Of a DNA stretch of 64,000 nt, positions 26,898-36,628 are shown piece by piece (the stretch's first letter is position 1; every line of letters starts with the position of its first letter). The stretch lies in assembly GCA_035308165.1 (NCBI GenBank), contig DATGHC010000007.1, positions 34,702-98,701 of the forward strand. Direction: 5' to 3'. Source of the DNA: DASTCZ01 sp035308165. Its GTDB lineage: Bacteria > Acidobacteriota > Terriglobia > Acidiferrales > UBA7541. The notes beneath the pieces were generated by a model. That model was not told the DNA's origin. It saw only the letters and a list, made by a program, of their open reading frames with translations, and ran no database searches. The position numbers and the translations under genes are program-made.

Positions 26898-28328
26898 ATG
26901 AGCCAGTCGACCCCGGCACCTCCAGGCTCCGTCCCCGAACTTCGACGCGTGATGGGTTTCTGGGATGTGCTGCTTTTTAATATCGCCACTGTCCTTGGCC
27001 CGCGCTGGATAGCGGCCGCAGCGCACAACGGGCAATCCTCGATCAGTTTGTGGATCATCGCGGCGATTATTTTCTTTGTGCCGACGGGACTTGTCATCAC
27101 CGAACTTTCCTCGCGCTTCCCGGACGAAGGCGGGCTTTACATCTGGACGAAAGAGGCCTTCGGTGATTTCCATGGCTTTGTCGCGGGCTGGAGCTACTGG
27201 TTCTACACCGTGTTTTATTTTCCGGGGCTGCTGCTGGCTAGCGCAGCCATGGGCGCCTACATCGGGGGCAGCGGGGCGGCCTCACTCACACAAAATCGTT
27301 CGTTTTTACTCGCTGTCTCCTTCGCATTGCTGATTGTCGCGGTGGGACTCAACATCATCGGGCTCAACATTGGCAAGTGGCTTCAAAATGCCGGAGGTGT
27401 GGCGACCTACGTTCCGCTGCTCATGTTGGTGGGCGTGGCGGCTTTGCTCTGGCGCTCACATGGTTCCGCGACGCATTTCACAGTGGCGGGGATGCTGCCG
27501 CATTGGAATCTCGATACGGTGAATTTCTGGTCGCAGATTGCATTTGCATTTGCAGGACTCGAACTGGTTTCAGCGATGAGCGGTGAAATCCGGGACCCGC
27601 GCCGGACGATGCCACGCGCGATTCTTGGCGCTGGAGTGATGATCGCTGCAATTTACGTTGCCGGGACGATTGCGGTATTGGCGCTCATGCCCGCCGGCCA
27701 GGTGGATCCGAAGAGCGGGGTTTTTGGAGCAATCACACTTGGATCGACGGCGCTTGGGTATGCAGCGTTGGGCGTATTGGCCGCAACGCTGGTGACGGTA
27801 GGAAACGCCGGAGGCGTTGGCTCGACTGTCGCGGGAATAGCGCGCGTCCCATTTATGGTGGGGATCGACCGGTATCTTCCGGCATTCTTTGGCAAGATGC
27901 ATCCGCGGTGGAAGACGCCATACATCTCGATCCTCATTCAGGCGGGGCTTTCCGGAATGATCCTGCTGGTGATTCAAATCAATGAATCGGCGAACAGCGC
28001 ATACCAGATTCTGGTGGATGCCGCCATTATTCTTTACTTCATTCCGTTTGTTTATATGTATGCCGCGGCTATCAAGCTGGCTTACCGCAGAGATCGCTCC
28101 GAGAACACATCAGCAGTATTGATCCCCGGGGGAAAGCCGGGCGTGTGGGTCGCAGGCGGATTGGGATTGCTGGTTGTCGCCGCGGGAATCGTACTTTCTT
28201 TTATCCCGCCCGGTGATACCGCGAACAAGTGGGCGTTTGAGGGCAAAGTCGTTGCTGGAACCGTCGGCTCAATCTTGTTGGGGCTGGCGCTGTATTTCCG
28301 CGAGAGAATAATCAAAGCTTTTCGATAG
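26898..28328 (+). CDS. APC superfamily amino acid permease
   Basis: A 476-residue integral membrane protein with about 12-14 hydrophobic helices. The first unwound helix pattern (FWDVLLFNIATVLGPRWI) and helix 6 region (FWSQIAFAFAGLELVSAMSGEI) are typical of APC transporters such as AdiC/GadC-like and related types. The Glu/Gly-rich FPDEGGLYIWTKEAFGDF after helix 2 is also conserved. Substrate: probably an amino acid or amine, not more specific. It starts 39 nt after the ABC ATPase gene and converges with ribE. Confidence 0.9.
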   Translation: MSQSTPAPPGSVPELRRVMGFWDVLLFNIATVLGPRWIAAAAHNGQSSISLWIIAAIIFFVPTGLVITELSSRFPDEGGLYIWTKEAFGDFHGFVAGWSYWFYTVFYFPGLLLASAAMGAYIGGSGAASLTQNRSFLLAVSFALLIVAVGLNIIGLNIGKWLQNAGGVATYVPLLMLVGVAALLWRSHGSATHFTVAGMLPHWNLDTVNFWSQIAFAFAGLELVSAMSGEIRDPRRTMPRAILGAGVMIAAIYVAGTIAVLALMPAGQVDPKSGVFGAITLGSTALGYAALGVLAATLVTVGNAGGVGSTVAGIARVPFMVGIDRYLPAFFGKMHPRWKTPYISILIQAGLSGMILLVIQINESANSAYQILVDAAIILYFIPFVYMYAAAIKLAYRRDRSENTSAVLIPGGKPGVWVAGGLGLLVVAAGIVLSFIPPGDTANKWAFEGKVVAGTVGSILLGLALYFRERIIKAFR

Positions 28329-28339
28329 GACTACGGCGC

Positions 28340-28963
28340 TCAAGCTTTTCCGCGCGCGTCCAGGAGCCGCTCAATATATTTTGCGAGGACGTCAGCCTCA
28401 AGATTGACTGCGGTGCCTACCGCAAATCCCCGTAGATTTGTGTGCGCATAGGTGTAGGGAATAATCGCGAAGCCGGCGACACCTTCGCTCCACGACGCAA
28501 CCGTCAAGCTGATCCCGTCCACAGTGATGGACCCTTTTTCCGCGACATAGTGACGGATTTCGGACGGCACTAGAACTTCAAGCAACCAATTTCCATCCTC
28601 CGCCGTTGTCCTTTCAACGCTCACCGGAATCAGCCGCACGACTCGCCCCACGGCGTCCACATGGCCCTGCACAAAATGGCCGCCCATTTCCTTTCCAGCG
28701 GTGAGCGGGCGTTCCAAATTTACTTTTAGACCGGACTTCATTTCGCCAAATGTGGTGCGTTGCAATGTTTCGGGCGACAAATCCGCAACAAATGTTTCCG
28801 CGTCGCGCTCAACAATCGTCAGGCAGCATCCATTCACGGCAATGCTTCCGGCAATTTCCAGCGAAGCCGCCAATTTCGGCGCTCGCACGCGAATGCGGCC
28901 ACCGCCGGCGCTGCATTCCAGCGATTCGATCACGCCTTGATGTTCAATGATCCCCGTAAACAT
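28340..28963 (-). CDS. ribE: riboflavin synthase alpha chain
   Basis: A 207-residue enzyme that converts two molecules of 6,7-dimethyl-8-ribityllumazine to riboflavin. The N-terminus MFTGIIEHQGVIESLE is diagnostic. Two similar lumazine-binding halves are seen: the first near INGCCLTIVERDAETF and the second near VDGISLTVASWSEGVAGF, both with the conserved beta-strand pattern. The start lies inside the end of ribD (20-nt overlap), so translation is likely coupled. Confidence 0.97.
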   Translation of the reverse strand: MFTGIIEHQGVIESLECSAGGGRIRVRAPKLAASLEIAGSIAVNGCCLTIVERDAETFVADLSPETLQRTTFGEMKSGLKVNLERPLTAGKEMGGHFVQGHVDAVGRVVRLIPVSVERTTAEDGNWLLEVLVPSEIRHYVAEKGSITVDGISLTVASWSEGVAGFAIIPYTYAHTNLRGFAVGTAVNLEADVLAKYIERLLDARGKA

Positions 28964-30092
28964 CGCGGAAGCTTCCTTCGATGCAAAGGTCAGGTCCGAA
29001 TTGTCGCACGGAAATGACGCGGAGAGACGGCATGTGAGTCAAACCTCTGCGCCCGGAGGCGCCAGTACCGAAGGTGGCGAATGGCACGGCATTTTCACCG
29101 AGCGTTCGCGGCGCAATGAACAGAATCAAACGGTCCACAAGCGACTCGCCGAGAAAAGCGCCGTTCAATTCGGCGCCCGCCTCGACAAGGGCATGAAGAA
29201 TTCCCCGCTTGCCGAGAGCCGCGAGGACAGCATCCAAATTAAGGCGGCCGCGGCGGGTGGGAACTTGCTCAATTTCAACACCCGCATGACGGAGCGCTCG
29301 AGCTCGCGGGGAATTGAGCGCTCGCGCCGTGAATACCAGCAAATCTCCCTTGGCATTACGGACAAGCTTCGAGCGCAGTGGCAGCCGCAAGCGCGAATCG
29401 AGCACGACGCGCAGCAGGGGACGCCTGCGAGGCAGGCCGCTGCGGTCGGTCATGCGGGGATTGTCGGCGAGAACTGTGCCGACCCCGGTTATGAGCGCAT
29501 CCGCGGAATGGCGGATGCGGTGAACTTCCGCGAGTGACTTCGCGGAGGTCAGCCAGGTTGAGCTGCCCGCGCGCGCGGCGATGCGGCCGTCGAGCGACAT
29601 GGCCGATTTGAGCGTGACCAATGGTTTTTGTGAAGTGATCCATCGTGCAAAGGCCATGTTCAAACGCTGAGCTTCTGCGCCGAGCAGACCTGTCTCAACC
29701 TTGATGCCCGCGGAGCGAAGCTGCCTTAAGCCACGGCCGGCGACCTCGGGATTTGGATCCCGGATGGCCACAACCACGCGCCGCACTCCAGCATCGATCA
29801 GCGCCTTGGTGCAGGGGCCGGTGCGGCCCTGGTGGCAGCAAGGCTCGAGATTCACATACAGTGTGGCTCCGCGCGCCTTCTTGCCGGCTGTTTCCAAGGC
29901 AAGAATTTCGGCATGCTTGCGCCCGGCGTAAGTGTGGAAACCCTCGCCAACCACCCGTCCATTGCGAACGATGACTGCGCCGACCATGGGATTCGGGCTT
30001 GCCAATCCCTTACCGCGGCGCGCCAGAGCGAGCGCGCGATCCATCCAATGCGCGCCGTCAAATCTGCGTTTTTTGTGCAGGAGGCGTGCCAC
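28944..30092 (-). CDS. ribD: bifunctional pyrimidine deaminase/reductase
   Basis: The 382-residue fusion performs the second and third steps of the GTP branch of riboflavin synthesis. The deaminase domain (about 15-155) has the zinc site His60-Ala-Glu62, Cys85 (EPCCHQGRTGPC) and Cys94. The reductase domain (about 158-370) begins KPLVTLKSAMSLDGRIAA and binds NADPH. It starts 6 nt after the ftsY stop and overlaps ribE, forming ftsY-ribD-ribE on the minus strand. Confidence 0.97.
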   Translation of the reverse strand: MARLLHKKRRFDGAHWMDRALALARRGKGLASPNPMVGAVIVRNGRVVGEGFHTYAGRKHAEILALETAGKKARGATLYVNLEPCCHQGRTGPCTKALIDAGVRRVVVAIRDPNPEVAGRGLRQLRSAGIKVETGLLGAEAQRLNMAFARWITSQKPLVTLKSAMSLDGRIAARAGSSTWLTSAKSLAEVHRIRHSADALITGVGTVLADNPRMTDRSGLPRRRPLLRVVLDSRLRLPLRSKLVRNAKGDLLVFTARALNSPRARALRHAGVEIEQVPTRRGRLNLDAVLAALGKRGILHALVEAGAELNGAFLGESLVDRLILFIAPRTLGENAVPFATFGTGASGRRGLTHMPSLRVISVRQFGPDLCIEGSFRDVYGDH

Positions 30093-30098
30093 GGGAAT

Positions 30099-31106
30099 TC
30101 AATCAAAGAGGGAATTAACGAAAGCTTCGGGATCGAAGGGCACTAAATCGTCCATTTGTTCTCCAACTCCTACGAAACGCACGGGCAAACCCAACTCGCG
30201 GGTGATGGCCACAACGATGCCTCCCTTGGCCGTGCCATCCAGCTTGGTCAAGACGATGCCCGTGACGCCGACATGGGAAGTGAATTCCCGCGCCTGGACC
30301 AATCCGTTTTGACCGGTGGTCGCGTCCATCACCAGAAGGATTTCATGCGGCGCGCCGGGAATCACCTTTGAAGCGGTGCGCTTCATTTTGTCCAATTCAG
30401 CCATCAAATTTGATTTCGTATGCAGGCGCCCAGCGGTATCCACAATCACCACGTCCGTGCCGCGCGAGACCGCTGCTGAGACAGCGTCAAAAACGACGGC
30501 TGCGGGATCGGCGCCGGATTTCTGCTTGATGATTTCAACACCCGCTCGTTTACCCCACACTTCAAGCTGCTCGATTGCCGCGGCGCGAAATGTGTCCGCG
30601 GCGCAAAGCAGGACAGTGCGGCCTTCCTGGCGCAATCGGTGAGCGAGCTTTCCCATAGTTGTCGTCTTGCCAACTCCATTTACACCGACCATGAAAACTA
30701 CGCGTGTCGGGTATTCGTGTGCGGTCGCAGGCGTTGAGGTTGCTTGCGCGCCCCTCACAGCACTCGATCCATTTGTGGGTGAGGGTGTGATAGAAAGCCG
30801 CGCCAGGAGCTGGCGTTTCAGTTCCGCCTTTAGCTCACTGGCGTCTGAAAGTTGCTGGCGATCCACTTTTTCGCGCATGGCGTCCAGAACTTCGCGCGTC
30901 GTCCTTACACCAATGTCAGCCGAAAGCAGCGCGGTCTCCAGTTTGGCCAGGATTGCCGGGTCAACCGCGCGCCCGCCGGCGAATATCTCTTCCATACCAG
31001 CGGCGATCTGCGAGCGAGTTTTGGAGACGGATTCCTTGAGCCGGTCAAACAGGGAGCCGCCGAACTTGAAGTCGCCCGGTTTGTCGTTGCCAAAGAGTGT
31101 GATCAT
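30099..31106 (-). CDS. ftsY: signal recognition particle receptor FtsY
   Basis: FtsY is the SRP receptor GTPase that docks ribosomes making membrane proteins. The 335 residues start at ATG 31106. The N domain (about 18-130) precedes the G domain: G1 GVNGVGKTTT (141-150), insertion-box region CAADTFRAAAIEQL, G3 VDTAGRLHTK, G4 TKLDGTAKGG and GVGEQMDDL at the end. The acidic A domain of E. coli FtsY is absent, as in many bacteria. A Ser/Thr/Ala-rich loop at about 108-132 before the G domain is longer than usual. It is followed by ribD after 6 nt. Confidence 0.97.
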   Translation of the reverse strand: MITLFGNDKPGDFKFGGSLFDRLKESVSKTRSQIAAGMEEIFAGGRAVDPAILAKLETALLSADIGVRTTREVLDAMREKVDRQQLSDASELKAELKRQLLARLSITPSPTNGSSAVRGAQATSTPATAHEYPTRVVFMVGVNGVGKTTTMGKLAHRLRQEGRTVLLCAADTFRAAAIEQLEVWGKRAGVEIIKQKSGADPAAVVFDAVSAAVSRGTDVVIVDTAGRLHTKSNLMAELDKMKRTASKVIPGAPHEILLVMDATTGQNGLVQAREFTSHVGVTGIVLTKLDGTAKGGIVVAITRELGLPVRFVGVGEQMDDLVPFDPEAFVNSLFD

Positions 31107-31229
31107 CGGATCGTTTCGAACAGAGCCGCCGAATCCACGATTGTAGCAGATCACCTTCTATGGGTTGGGAATGCGCATGCTGGGAAAACAGGCGAGTGCC
31201 GCCGGAGGCTGGCGCTGCGTAAAACGCGC

Positions 31230-32993
31230 TTAAACGGTGACCATGGTGAGGTTGAGCCGGAGCTTGCCTTCTTGAATGGCTGCTTCGAGCGCGTCGACAA
31301 CGATGGGATCGAATTTTGAGCCTGCCAGCTGTCGCGTCCGCGTCAACGCGAAATCCAACTCCATCGCCGACTGGTAGGGGCGGTTTGTGGTCATGGCGTC
31401 CAAAGTGTCCGCGACCGCAATGATGCGCGCCATCATGGGAATCTGGTCGCCCGCAAGACCGTAGGGATAGCCCCGGCCATCCACATGTTCGTGGTGCAGC
31501 TCAATGCCCGGCAGCATTTCAGCGAGCTGCGCCACGGGTCTCATAATATTTGCGCCCTTTGAGGGATGTTTCTTCATCAACTCGAATTCCTCTGGCGTTA
31601 ATGCGCCGGGCTTCTTGAGCACTCGGTCGTCCACGCCGATCTTGCCGACGTCGTGCAGAAGCGCGGCGATGCGCAGCTTCTCCAATTCTTCGATGGAAAG
31701 ACTTAATTCCCGGCCAATGATGAGCGAATATTTCGCGACGCGATCGGAGTGGCCGCGCGTGTATGGATCTTTTTCGTCGATGGCTGCGGCGAGCATGCGG
31801 ATGGAGCCCAAAAACAGTTCATGATTCTCCGTTGCTGCCTGCTTCAGCCCGTCGATGTACTTCTCGATGTCGTCGGCCATCTTGTTAAACGTATCGGCGA
31901 GTTCGCCGATTTCCGCCGCCCCACGGACTGGCGTGCGCTGGTGAAATTCTCCGCGGCTGATGGCGCGAGTGGATTCCGCCAACCCGCGGATAGGCGTGCT
32001 GATGGCCACGGCGAACAAATATCCCAGGATGAGCGCCACAAAAGTGAGCACCGAAACAAAAATCAAAGCCTGCCGGTTGAGCTCGTTGACACCGGCGTCT
32101 TCGCGGGCTTTTTCCAGGCTGCGCTGCGAGATCACCGCCCAATTCAGTTCAGGCATGGTGCTGTAGGCGCCCATCATTGGGACCTGGTGGTCATTCTGTT
32201 TGAGCGAAAAGCCCATCGTTTCGGTTTCGCGCAGATCGTGTGGCAGGTCACGTATCCGAGCGACAATGGGAGAGGACGCGCTGGCATCGGTGCCGGGAAA
32301 AAAATTCTTCGTATCGGGGTGTGCCACGATGTGGCCTGACTGATCCACCACAAACACGATCCGATCGTGCACGCTGGCGTCCTTCAACCGATCCAAGACA
32401 AGATTGAGAGACACCACCGCAGCCAACATCCCCGTGAAATGTCCGTTGGCCTCAAGAGGCAGCGCTATCACGAAGGCAGGCCTGTTGCCCGGATCGAGAG
32501 CCAGGGGGTCACTATGAAATTCAAGCATTTGTGATGTTGAAAAGAATGCGCGTTGCAAAGCATTGCCTATGAAAGGGTCCTGATTGGCGCGAAGATCGCC
32601 CGCTCCGCTACCTTTTTCGTCCGTCCCCACGGCAGTCACATAGAGAATATTGGGAGTCCCCGCCGCGAATGTCTCGAGCAAAGTGGTTACCTTGGGCGCG
32701 TTGGCCGGGTCGTTGACGCTTTGAATCAAACCTGTTACGGCGAGGATTTGCCGCTCGCCATCGAGCTGCTGGCGCAGCGTGGATTCAAACAACTGAATCT
32801 GGTTGGCGATGGAGCGCGTCAATTCTGTCTGCTCCACTCTTTCTGTGGCTTCCAGCGAGGACTGGCTGAGTTGTAAAACCTGGTGATGGTATAGAGCGAT
32901 TGGAAGAATGCTGACCAACAACAGTGCGCCCAGCACCATCCAAAGGATGCGCAAGCGATGGGGAAGAAGCGAGTTTATACCGAGAGGGCGCAC
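31230..32993 (-). CDS. membrane HD-GYP phosphodiesterase with sensor domain
   Basis: A 587-residue protein. A membrane helix (about 12-35) is followed by a periplasmic dCache-like sensor (about 40-310), a second helix (LIFVSVLTFVALILGYLFAV), a HAMP linker (about 335-390) and an HD-GYP domain. The HD pair is in LLHDVGKIGVDD near residue 446, and the GYP motif in GRGYPYGL near 506. HD-GYP proteins usually hydrolyse cyclic-di-GMP, so this probably couples an external signal to c-di-GMP breakdown. It lies between gpsA and ftsY in the long minus-strand run. Confidence 0.93.
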   Translation of the reverse strand: MRPLGINSLLPHRLRILWMVLGALLLVSILPIALYHHQVLQLSQSSLEATERVEQTELTRSIANQIQLFESTLRQQLDGERQILAVTGLIQSVNDPANAPKVTTLLETFAAGTPNILYVTAVGTDEKGSGAGDLRANQDPFIGNALQRAFFSTSQMLEFHSDPLALDPGNRPAFVIALPLEANGHFTGMLAAVVSLNLVLDRLKDASVHDRIVFVVDQSGHIVAHPDTKNFFPGTDASASSPIVARIRDLPHDLRETETMGFSLKQNDHQVPMMGAYSTMPELNWAVISQRSLEKAREDAGVNELNRQALIFVSVLTFVALILGYLFAVAISTPIRGLAESTRAISRGEFHQRTPVRGAAEIGELADTFNKMADDIEKYIDGLKQAATENHELFLGSIRMLAAAIDEKDPYTRGHSDRVAKYSLIIGRELSLSIEELEKLRIAALLHDVGKIGVDDRVLKKPGALTPEEFELMKKHPSKGANIMRPVAQLAEMLPGIELHHEHVDGRGYPYGLAGDQIPMMARIIAVADTLDAMTTNRPYQSAMELDFALTRTRQLAGSKFDPIVVDALEAAIQEGKLRLNLTMVTV

Positions 32994-33085
32994 GGGTTGG
33001 GCAACCTATCCATTTTACGGAGACTTTAGGGAGTGGGGATACATCCCACGCGGAGGGCGTAGCTTTTTAGGTACGGGGTGGCCGC

Positions 33086-34090
33086 TTATTCGCTCTTCAG
33101 GCGGCGTTCCATCAATTCCCGGATGGCCTCTTTTGGAGGCCGGTGATCGTACAACACCGCATACATCTGTTCCGTGATGGGCATTTCGATCGCGGCGCGG
33201 CGAGCCAGGTCCCGTGTCGCAGAGGTCGTGCCCACGCCTTCGGCGACCATGCGAGTGGTTGAAAGAATCTCCTTTATCGAGTGCCCTTTGCCCAGCTCAA
33301 TGCCTACCGCTCGATTGCGGCTCAGCGCACCAGTGCAGGTAAGGACGAGATCGCCGATCCCGGCCAAGCCGGCCATGGTGTCGCCCTGCCCTCCCAATGC
33401 AACTGCAAGCCGGGTCATTTCTGCCAGGCCTCGGGTCATCAGGGCGGCCGTGGTGTTTGCGCCCAAACCAAGCCCGGCGCAGACGCCGGCGGCGATGGCG
33501 ATGATATTCTTTACCGCCCCACCGAGCTCCACGCCTATGACGTCATCGTTGGAGTACAGGCGGAAGTTCGCCCCGGCAAACTCCTCCTGAATTTCCGTTG
33601 CCAAAGCGGAGTCTTGAGAGGCAATTACCACAGCCGTTGGATCGCCGCGGGCGACCTCTATCGCGAATGACGGGCCGGAAAGTACTGCTACTCCCAGTGT
33701 GGGCCGGGCGCTGAAAACTTCTTCGATGACCTCTGTCATTCTGAATAACGACGAGTGATCGATCCCTTTTGTGGCGCTTACAATTGTCGTACCGGGACTC
33801 AGGTGTGGACGAATCGATTTGTAAATGTCCCTAGCGTGAGCAGACGGAATTGCGCCGACAACGATCTCCGCGCCAGTCAGCGCATCGGCGATGTCCGAGG
33901 TGACGTCCACTTCGGCAGGAAGCTTGAAACCTGGAAGATAGACAGAATTCTCGCGAGTTTTACGGACCAGCGCGCCAAGTTCCGAATCATGCACCCAGAG
34001 AGAAAGGGAATGCGGACGCCGGCTCCGGCTCAAAATGAGAGCAAGGGCCGTTCCCCAACTACCGCCGCCGATGATGGCAATCTTTTTCAC
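33086..34090 (-). CDS. gpsA: glycerol-3-phosphate dehydrogenase [NAD(P)+]
   Basis: Makes sn-glycerol 3-phosphate from dihydroxyacetone phosphate for phospholipid synthesis. The 334 residues are the usual length. The nucleotide site IIGGGSWGTALAL is at 6-18. The active-site Lys194 lies in GVELGGAVKNIIAIAAG, and the later GLAGIGDLVLTC box is typical. It follows plsY by 19 nt, so the enzyme and the acyltransferase that uses its product are cotranscribed. Confidence 0.98.
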   Translation of the reverse strand: MKKIAIIGGGSWGTALALILSRSRRPHSLSLWVHDSELGALVRKTRENSVYLPGFKLPAEVDVTSDIADALTGAEIVVGAIPSAHARDIYKSIRPHLSPGTTIVSATKGIDHSSLFRMTEVIEEVFSARPTLGVAVLSGPSFAIEVARGDPTAVVIASQDSALATEIQEEFAGANFRLYSNDDVIGVELGGAVKNIIAIAAGVCAGLGLGANTTAALMTRGLAEMTRLAVALGGQGDTMAGLAGIGDLVLTCTGALSRNRAVGIELGKGHSIKEILSTTRMVAEGVGTTSATRDLARRAAIEMPITEQMYAVLYDHRPPKEAIRELMERRLKSE

Positions 34091-34109
34091 GGCCGATGAT
34101 TAAGTGAGT

Positions 34110-34754
34110 TCATCCACCCTTGCGAAATGTCACGCGGTTTTCCGTGCCTGCAATCAGCCGCGCAATGTTTGGCCGATGCTTCAAGATGATCATCACGGCG
34201 CCTAAAGCAGTACCTATGGAAACCAATCTTGGAGGCGCAAGAAAAGGGATGTGCCCCGGCGCATACAGATAGAAAGTAAGGAAAGGTAACGACGCCGCGG
34301 CCATGACCGAAGCCAGCGAAACGTACCGCGAAATGCCAGTTATAACAATCCAGATGACCATGGCGGCCACAACCGCTTGCCAGCAAATCACGATAAATGC
34401 TCCAGCACCCGTAGAGACCCCCCGGCCGCCGCGCCCGCCGAGCCAGACCGGAAAAATGTGACCCAGCATCACGCCAAGAGCGGCGGCGACCATCCATGTT
34501 ACGGAATCGCCTGAAAGTCGCGCGGCACCCCAGACAGCCAGCGTTCCTTTCCCCGCGTCCAAAAGCAATGTTAACGCTCCCGCCCCCAGGCCCGCGACGC
34601 GAGCGACATTTGTCGCGCCGATATTCCCGCTGCCTGCTCCGCGAATATCGCCGCGTCCCGCGCGACGCGCAATCAAGAAGCCAAATGGAACTGACCCGAC
34701 AAAATATGCGGCCAGTGGTATCCACCAGAGCGCGTTTAGGGCTTCGGGAGTCAC
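34110..34754 (-). CDS. plsY: acyl-phosphate:glycerol-3-phosphate acyltransferase
   Basis: A 214-residue inner-membrane enzyme that transfers an acyl chain from acyl phosphate to glycerol 3-phosphate. The conserved motifs are GSVPFGFLIARRAGRGDIR with GSGNIGATNVAR near the N-terminus, and the GGRGGRGVSTGAG-type Gly-rich loop in the middle. About five to six membrane helices are seen. It is directly upstream of gpsA. Confidence 0.97.
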   Translation of the reverse strand: MTPEALNALWWIPLAAYFVGSVPFGFLIARRAGRGDIRGAGSGNIGATNVARVAGLGAGALTLLLDAGKGTLAVWGAARLSGDSVTWMVAAALGVMLGHIFPVWLGGRGGRGVSTGAGAFIVICWQAVVAAMVIWIVITGISRYVSLASVMAAASLPFLTFYLYAPGHIPFLAPPRLVSIGTALGAVMIILKHRPNIARLIAGTENRVTFRKGG

Positions 34755-34780
34755 GCAATCGTTTCCTTATCCTGGAATAT

Positions 34781-35341
34781 TTATGGCATTGGGGCGAGGG
34801 GGAATGTTTCCAACTTTACGTACTGTGCACCGCCGCGCTCCAGATTGCTCTTATACAAATACATTTCGCCCGTTCGCATGGAGCCAAGATTCGCCTCCCC
34901 CGCTTCTCGAATTGCGGCCTGCAATTTATCCAGCCCGCGCGGCTCATTGAAGCGCGCAAGGGTCAAGTGCGGTTTGAATTCGCGTAGCTCTTTCGCAATG
35001 CCGAAATGCTCGAGTCTCGATTCGATCTCGAGCGCAATTTCGGCAAGGTTTGGCGATGCTTCGATTCCTACCCATAAAACGCGAGGTCGCCGCTCATTGG
35101 GAAAGAAACCCAATTTCCGGAACACCATTTCCACGGGCGCTGAAGAGTGCACATTACGCAGCCCCTCTCGAATGGTGTCCATGCGGTCTTCACTGGTTTC
35201 CCCGATGAATTTCAGCGTGATGTGCATCCCTTCGGTACGCACCCACCGAGCTGCGGGATATGCACGACGCAGCCTATCGCACATTTGCGCAACCGATGCG
35301 CGCACGGTTTCGCTCAGATCCATGGCCACGAACAGCCGCAT
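34781..35341 (-). CDS. thpR: RNA 2',3'-cyclic phosphodiesterase
   Basis: A 2H phosphoesterase of 186 residues, starting at ATG 35341 (MRLFVAMDLSETVR); an upstream in-frame start would overlap cinA. The two catalytic motifs are His40-Ile-Thr-Leu (MHITLKFIGE) and His125-Leu-Thr-Leu (KPHLTLARF). The family opens 2',3'-cyclic phosphates on RNA ends; the older name was 2'-5' RNA ligase. It starts 5 nt after cinA, a common gene pair. Confidence 0.95.
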   Translation of the reverse strand: MRLFVAMDLSETVRASVAQMCDRLRRAYPAARWVRTEGMHITLKFIGETSEDRMDTIREGLRNVHSSAPVEMVFRKLGFFPNERRPRVLWVGIEASPNLAEIALEIESRLEHFGIAKELREFKPHLTLARFNEPRGLDKLQAAIREAGEANLGSMRTGEMYLYKSNLERGGAQYVKLETFPLAPMP

Positions 35342-35346
35342 GATAT

Positions 35347-36612
35347 CTAGCTTTTCGAGCCGGGACGCTTGCCCGGTCCGTAAAGAAAGAAACGCCGGAC
35401 CATATCGAGCGCGGTCTGGGACGCCTGCCATCTCACGCGTTCCCGGTCGCCCGGAAAATTGAGTCCGCGTTCGCGCGGAGTGGAGCCATCGGCCAGGGCG
35501 ATGTGCACAAGCCCCACTGGTTTTTCAGGTGTACCCCCGCCCGGCCCGGCCACGCCTGTGATTCCCACTCCGAGTGTGCTGCCAGTCCGCCGGCGGATGC
35601 CGTCCGCCAGGGCCACCGCAACTTCGGGACTGACCGCTCCGCGCGATTCGATGATTTCCGCCGGGACATCCACCCACTCCGACTTCAGTTCATTGCTGTA
35701 GCTGACCACGCCGCCCAAGAAATAATTTGAACTGCCGGGTATCCGCGTCAGCCGCTCTGCCAGCAGGCCGCCGGTGCAGCTCTCCGCAGTGGAGATTGTT
35801 GCGGCGTTTAAGGTGAGCGCGTCGGCCACAACTTCTTCCAGCGATTCACCCTTGGTTGTGTAAACATTTTCGGCCAGGGCCATTGAAATCCGCTCCACCA
35901 TTTCATCCAGGACACGCGCAATCCCTTGCGTATCGGCGGTCCAGGCGCGTAAGTGGATTTGAATCTCGCCGGGTGCGGCCAGGATGGTCGTGTGAACATC
36001 GGCATACTTGGTGTAGATCTGCGCAATGCGCTGATCCAGGTCGGATTCCGGCATGCCTACCACGCGCAACTCGCGCGTCACTTGTCGCACGTTGCCGGAT
36101 CGCTTTGCCAGGCGCTCCGCAACTTGTCGCGCGAACATGGCCTGCAACTCATTCGGTGGACCCGGAAGCAAAATCAGCGAATGGCCGTCGGCTTCCATCC
36201 ACAATCCCGGGGCCGTGCCCTTCAAGTTTTTAAGTACTGTTGCGCCTTCGGGCACCATGGCTTGCCGGGCATTCACTTCGGCCATTTGCCTGCCGATGCG
36301 GCGAAAGCGCTCCTGAATCGCGAGCAGGACATCAGGATGGGATTCAAGTTTGCGTCCGAGCAACTCTGCGGCGGCCTCACGCGTGAGGTCGTCCTCCGTG
36401 GGCCCGAGTCCGCCCGAAGCAATCACAACGTCAGCGCGCGCCAGAGCCTGCGCGAAGGCATCACGAACATCCTCGCGTTTATCGCCCACAACGCCCTTGC
36501 GCGTCACTTCAATACCAAGCTTATTGAGCTCAGCAGTAAGAAAAAGGGAATTGGTGTCCACCCGGTCGGGTGTGAGCAGTTCCGAGCCAACAGCGATAAT
36601 TTCGGCTTTCAT
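35347..36612 (-). CDS. cinA: CinA-like nicotinamide-nucleotide amidohydrolase
   Basis: The 421-residue protein starts at ATG 36612 (MKAEIIAVGSELL). The N-terminal MoCF-type domain (about 1-170) carries SGGLGPTEDDLTREA and acts in ADP-ribose pyrophosphatase activity in related proteins. The C-terminal CinA domain (about 260-415) deamidates nicotinamide mononucleotide: ISTAESCTGGLLAERLT and GVGITGVAGPGGGTPEKPVG are characteristic. Likely role: recycling of pyridine nucleotides. It has been linked to competence in some bacteria, which here is only suggestive. Confidence 0.96.
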   Translation of the reverse strand: MKAEIIAVGSELLTPDRVDTNSLFLTAELNKLGIEVTRKGVVGDKREDVRDAFAQALARADVVIASGGLGPTEDDLTREAAAELLGRKLESHPDVLLAIQERFRRIGRQMAEVNARQAMVPEGATVLKNLKGTAPGLWMEADGHSLILLPGPPNELQAMFARQVAERLAKRSGNVRQVTRELRVVGMPESDLDQRIAQIYTKYADVHTTILAAPGEIQIHLRAWTADTQGIARVLDEMVERISMALAENVYTTKGESLEEVVADALTLNAATISTAESCTGGLLAERLTRIPGSSNYFLGGVVSYSNELKSEWVDVPAEIIESRGAVSPEVAVALADGIRRRTGSTLGVGITGVAGPGGGTPEKPVGLVHIALADGSTPRERGLNFPGDRERVRWQASQTALDMVRRFFLYGPGKRPGSKS

Positions 36613-36628
36613 TTTGGACAAGAGAAAA

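Noticed and set aside
33000..33085. Small GTGGG/CCCAC hairpin between gpsA and the HD-GYP gene
   Set aside because: No T tract and only a 5-bp stem, so neither a terminator nor a repeat can be supported.
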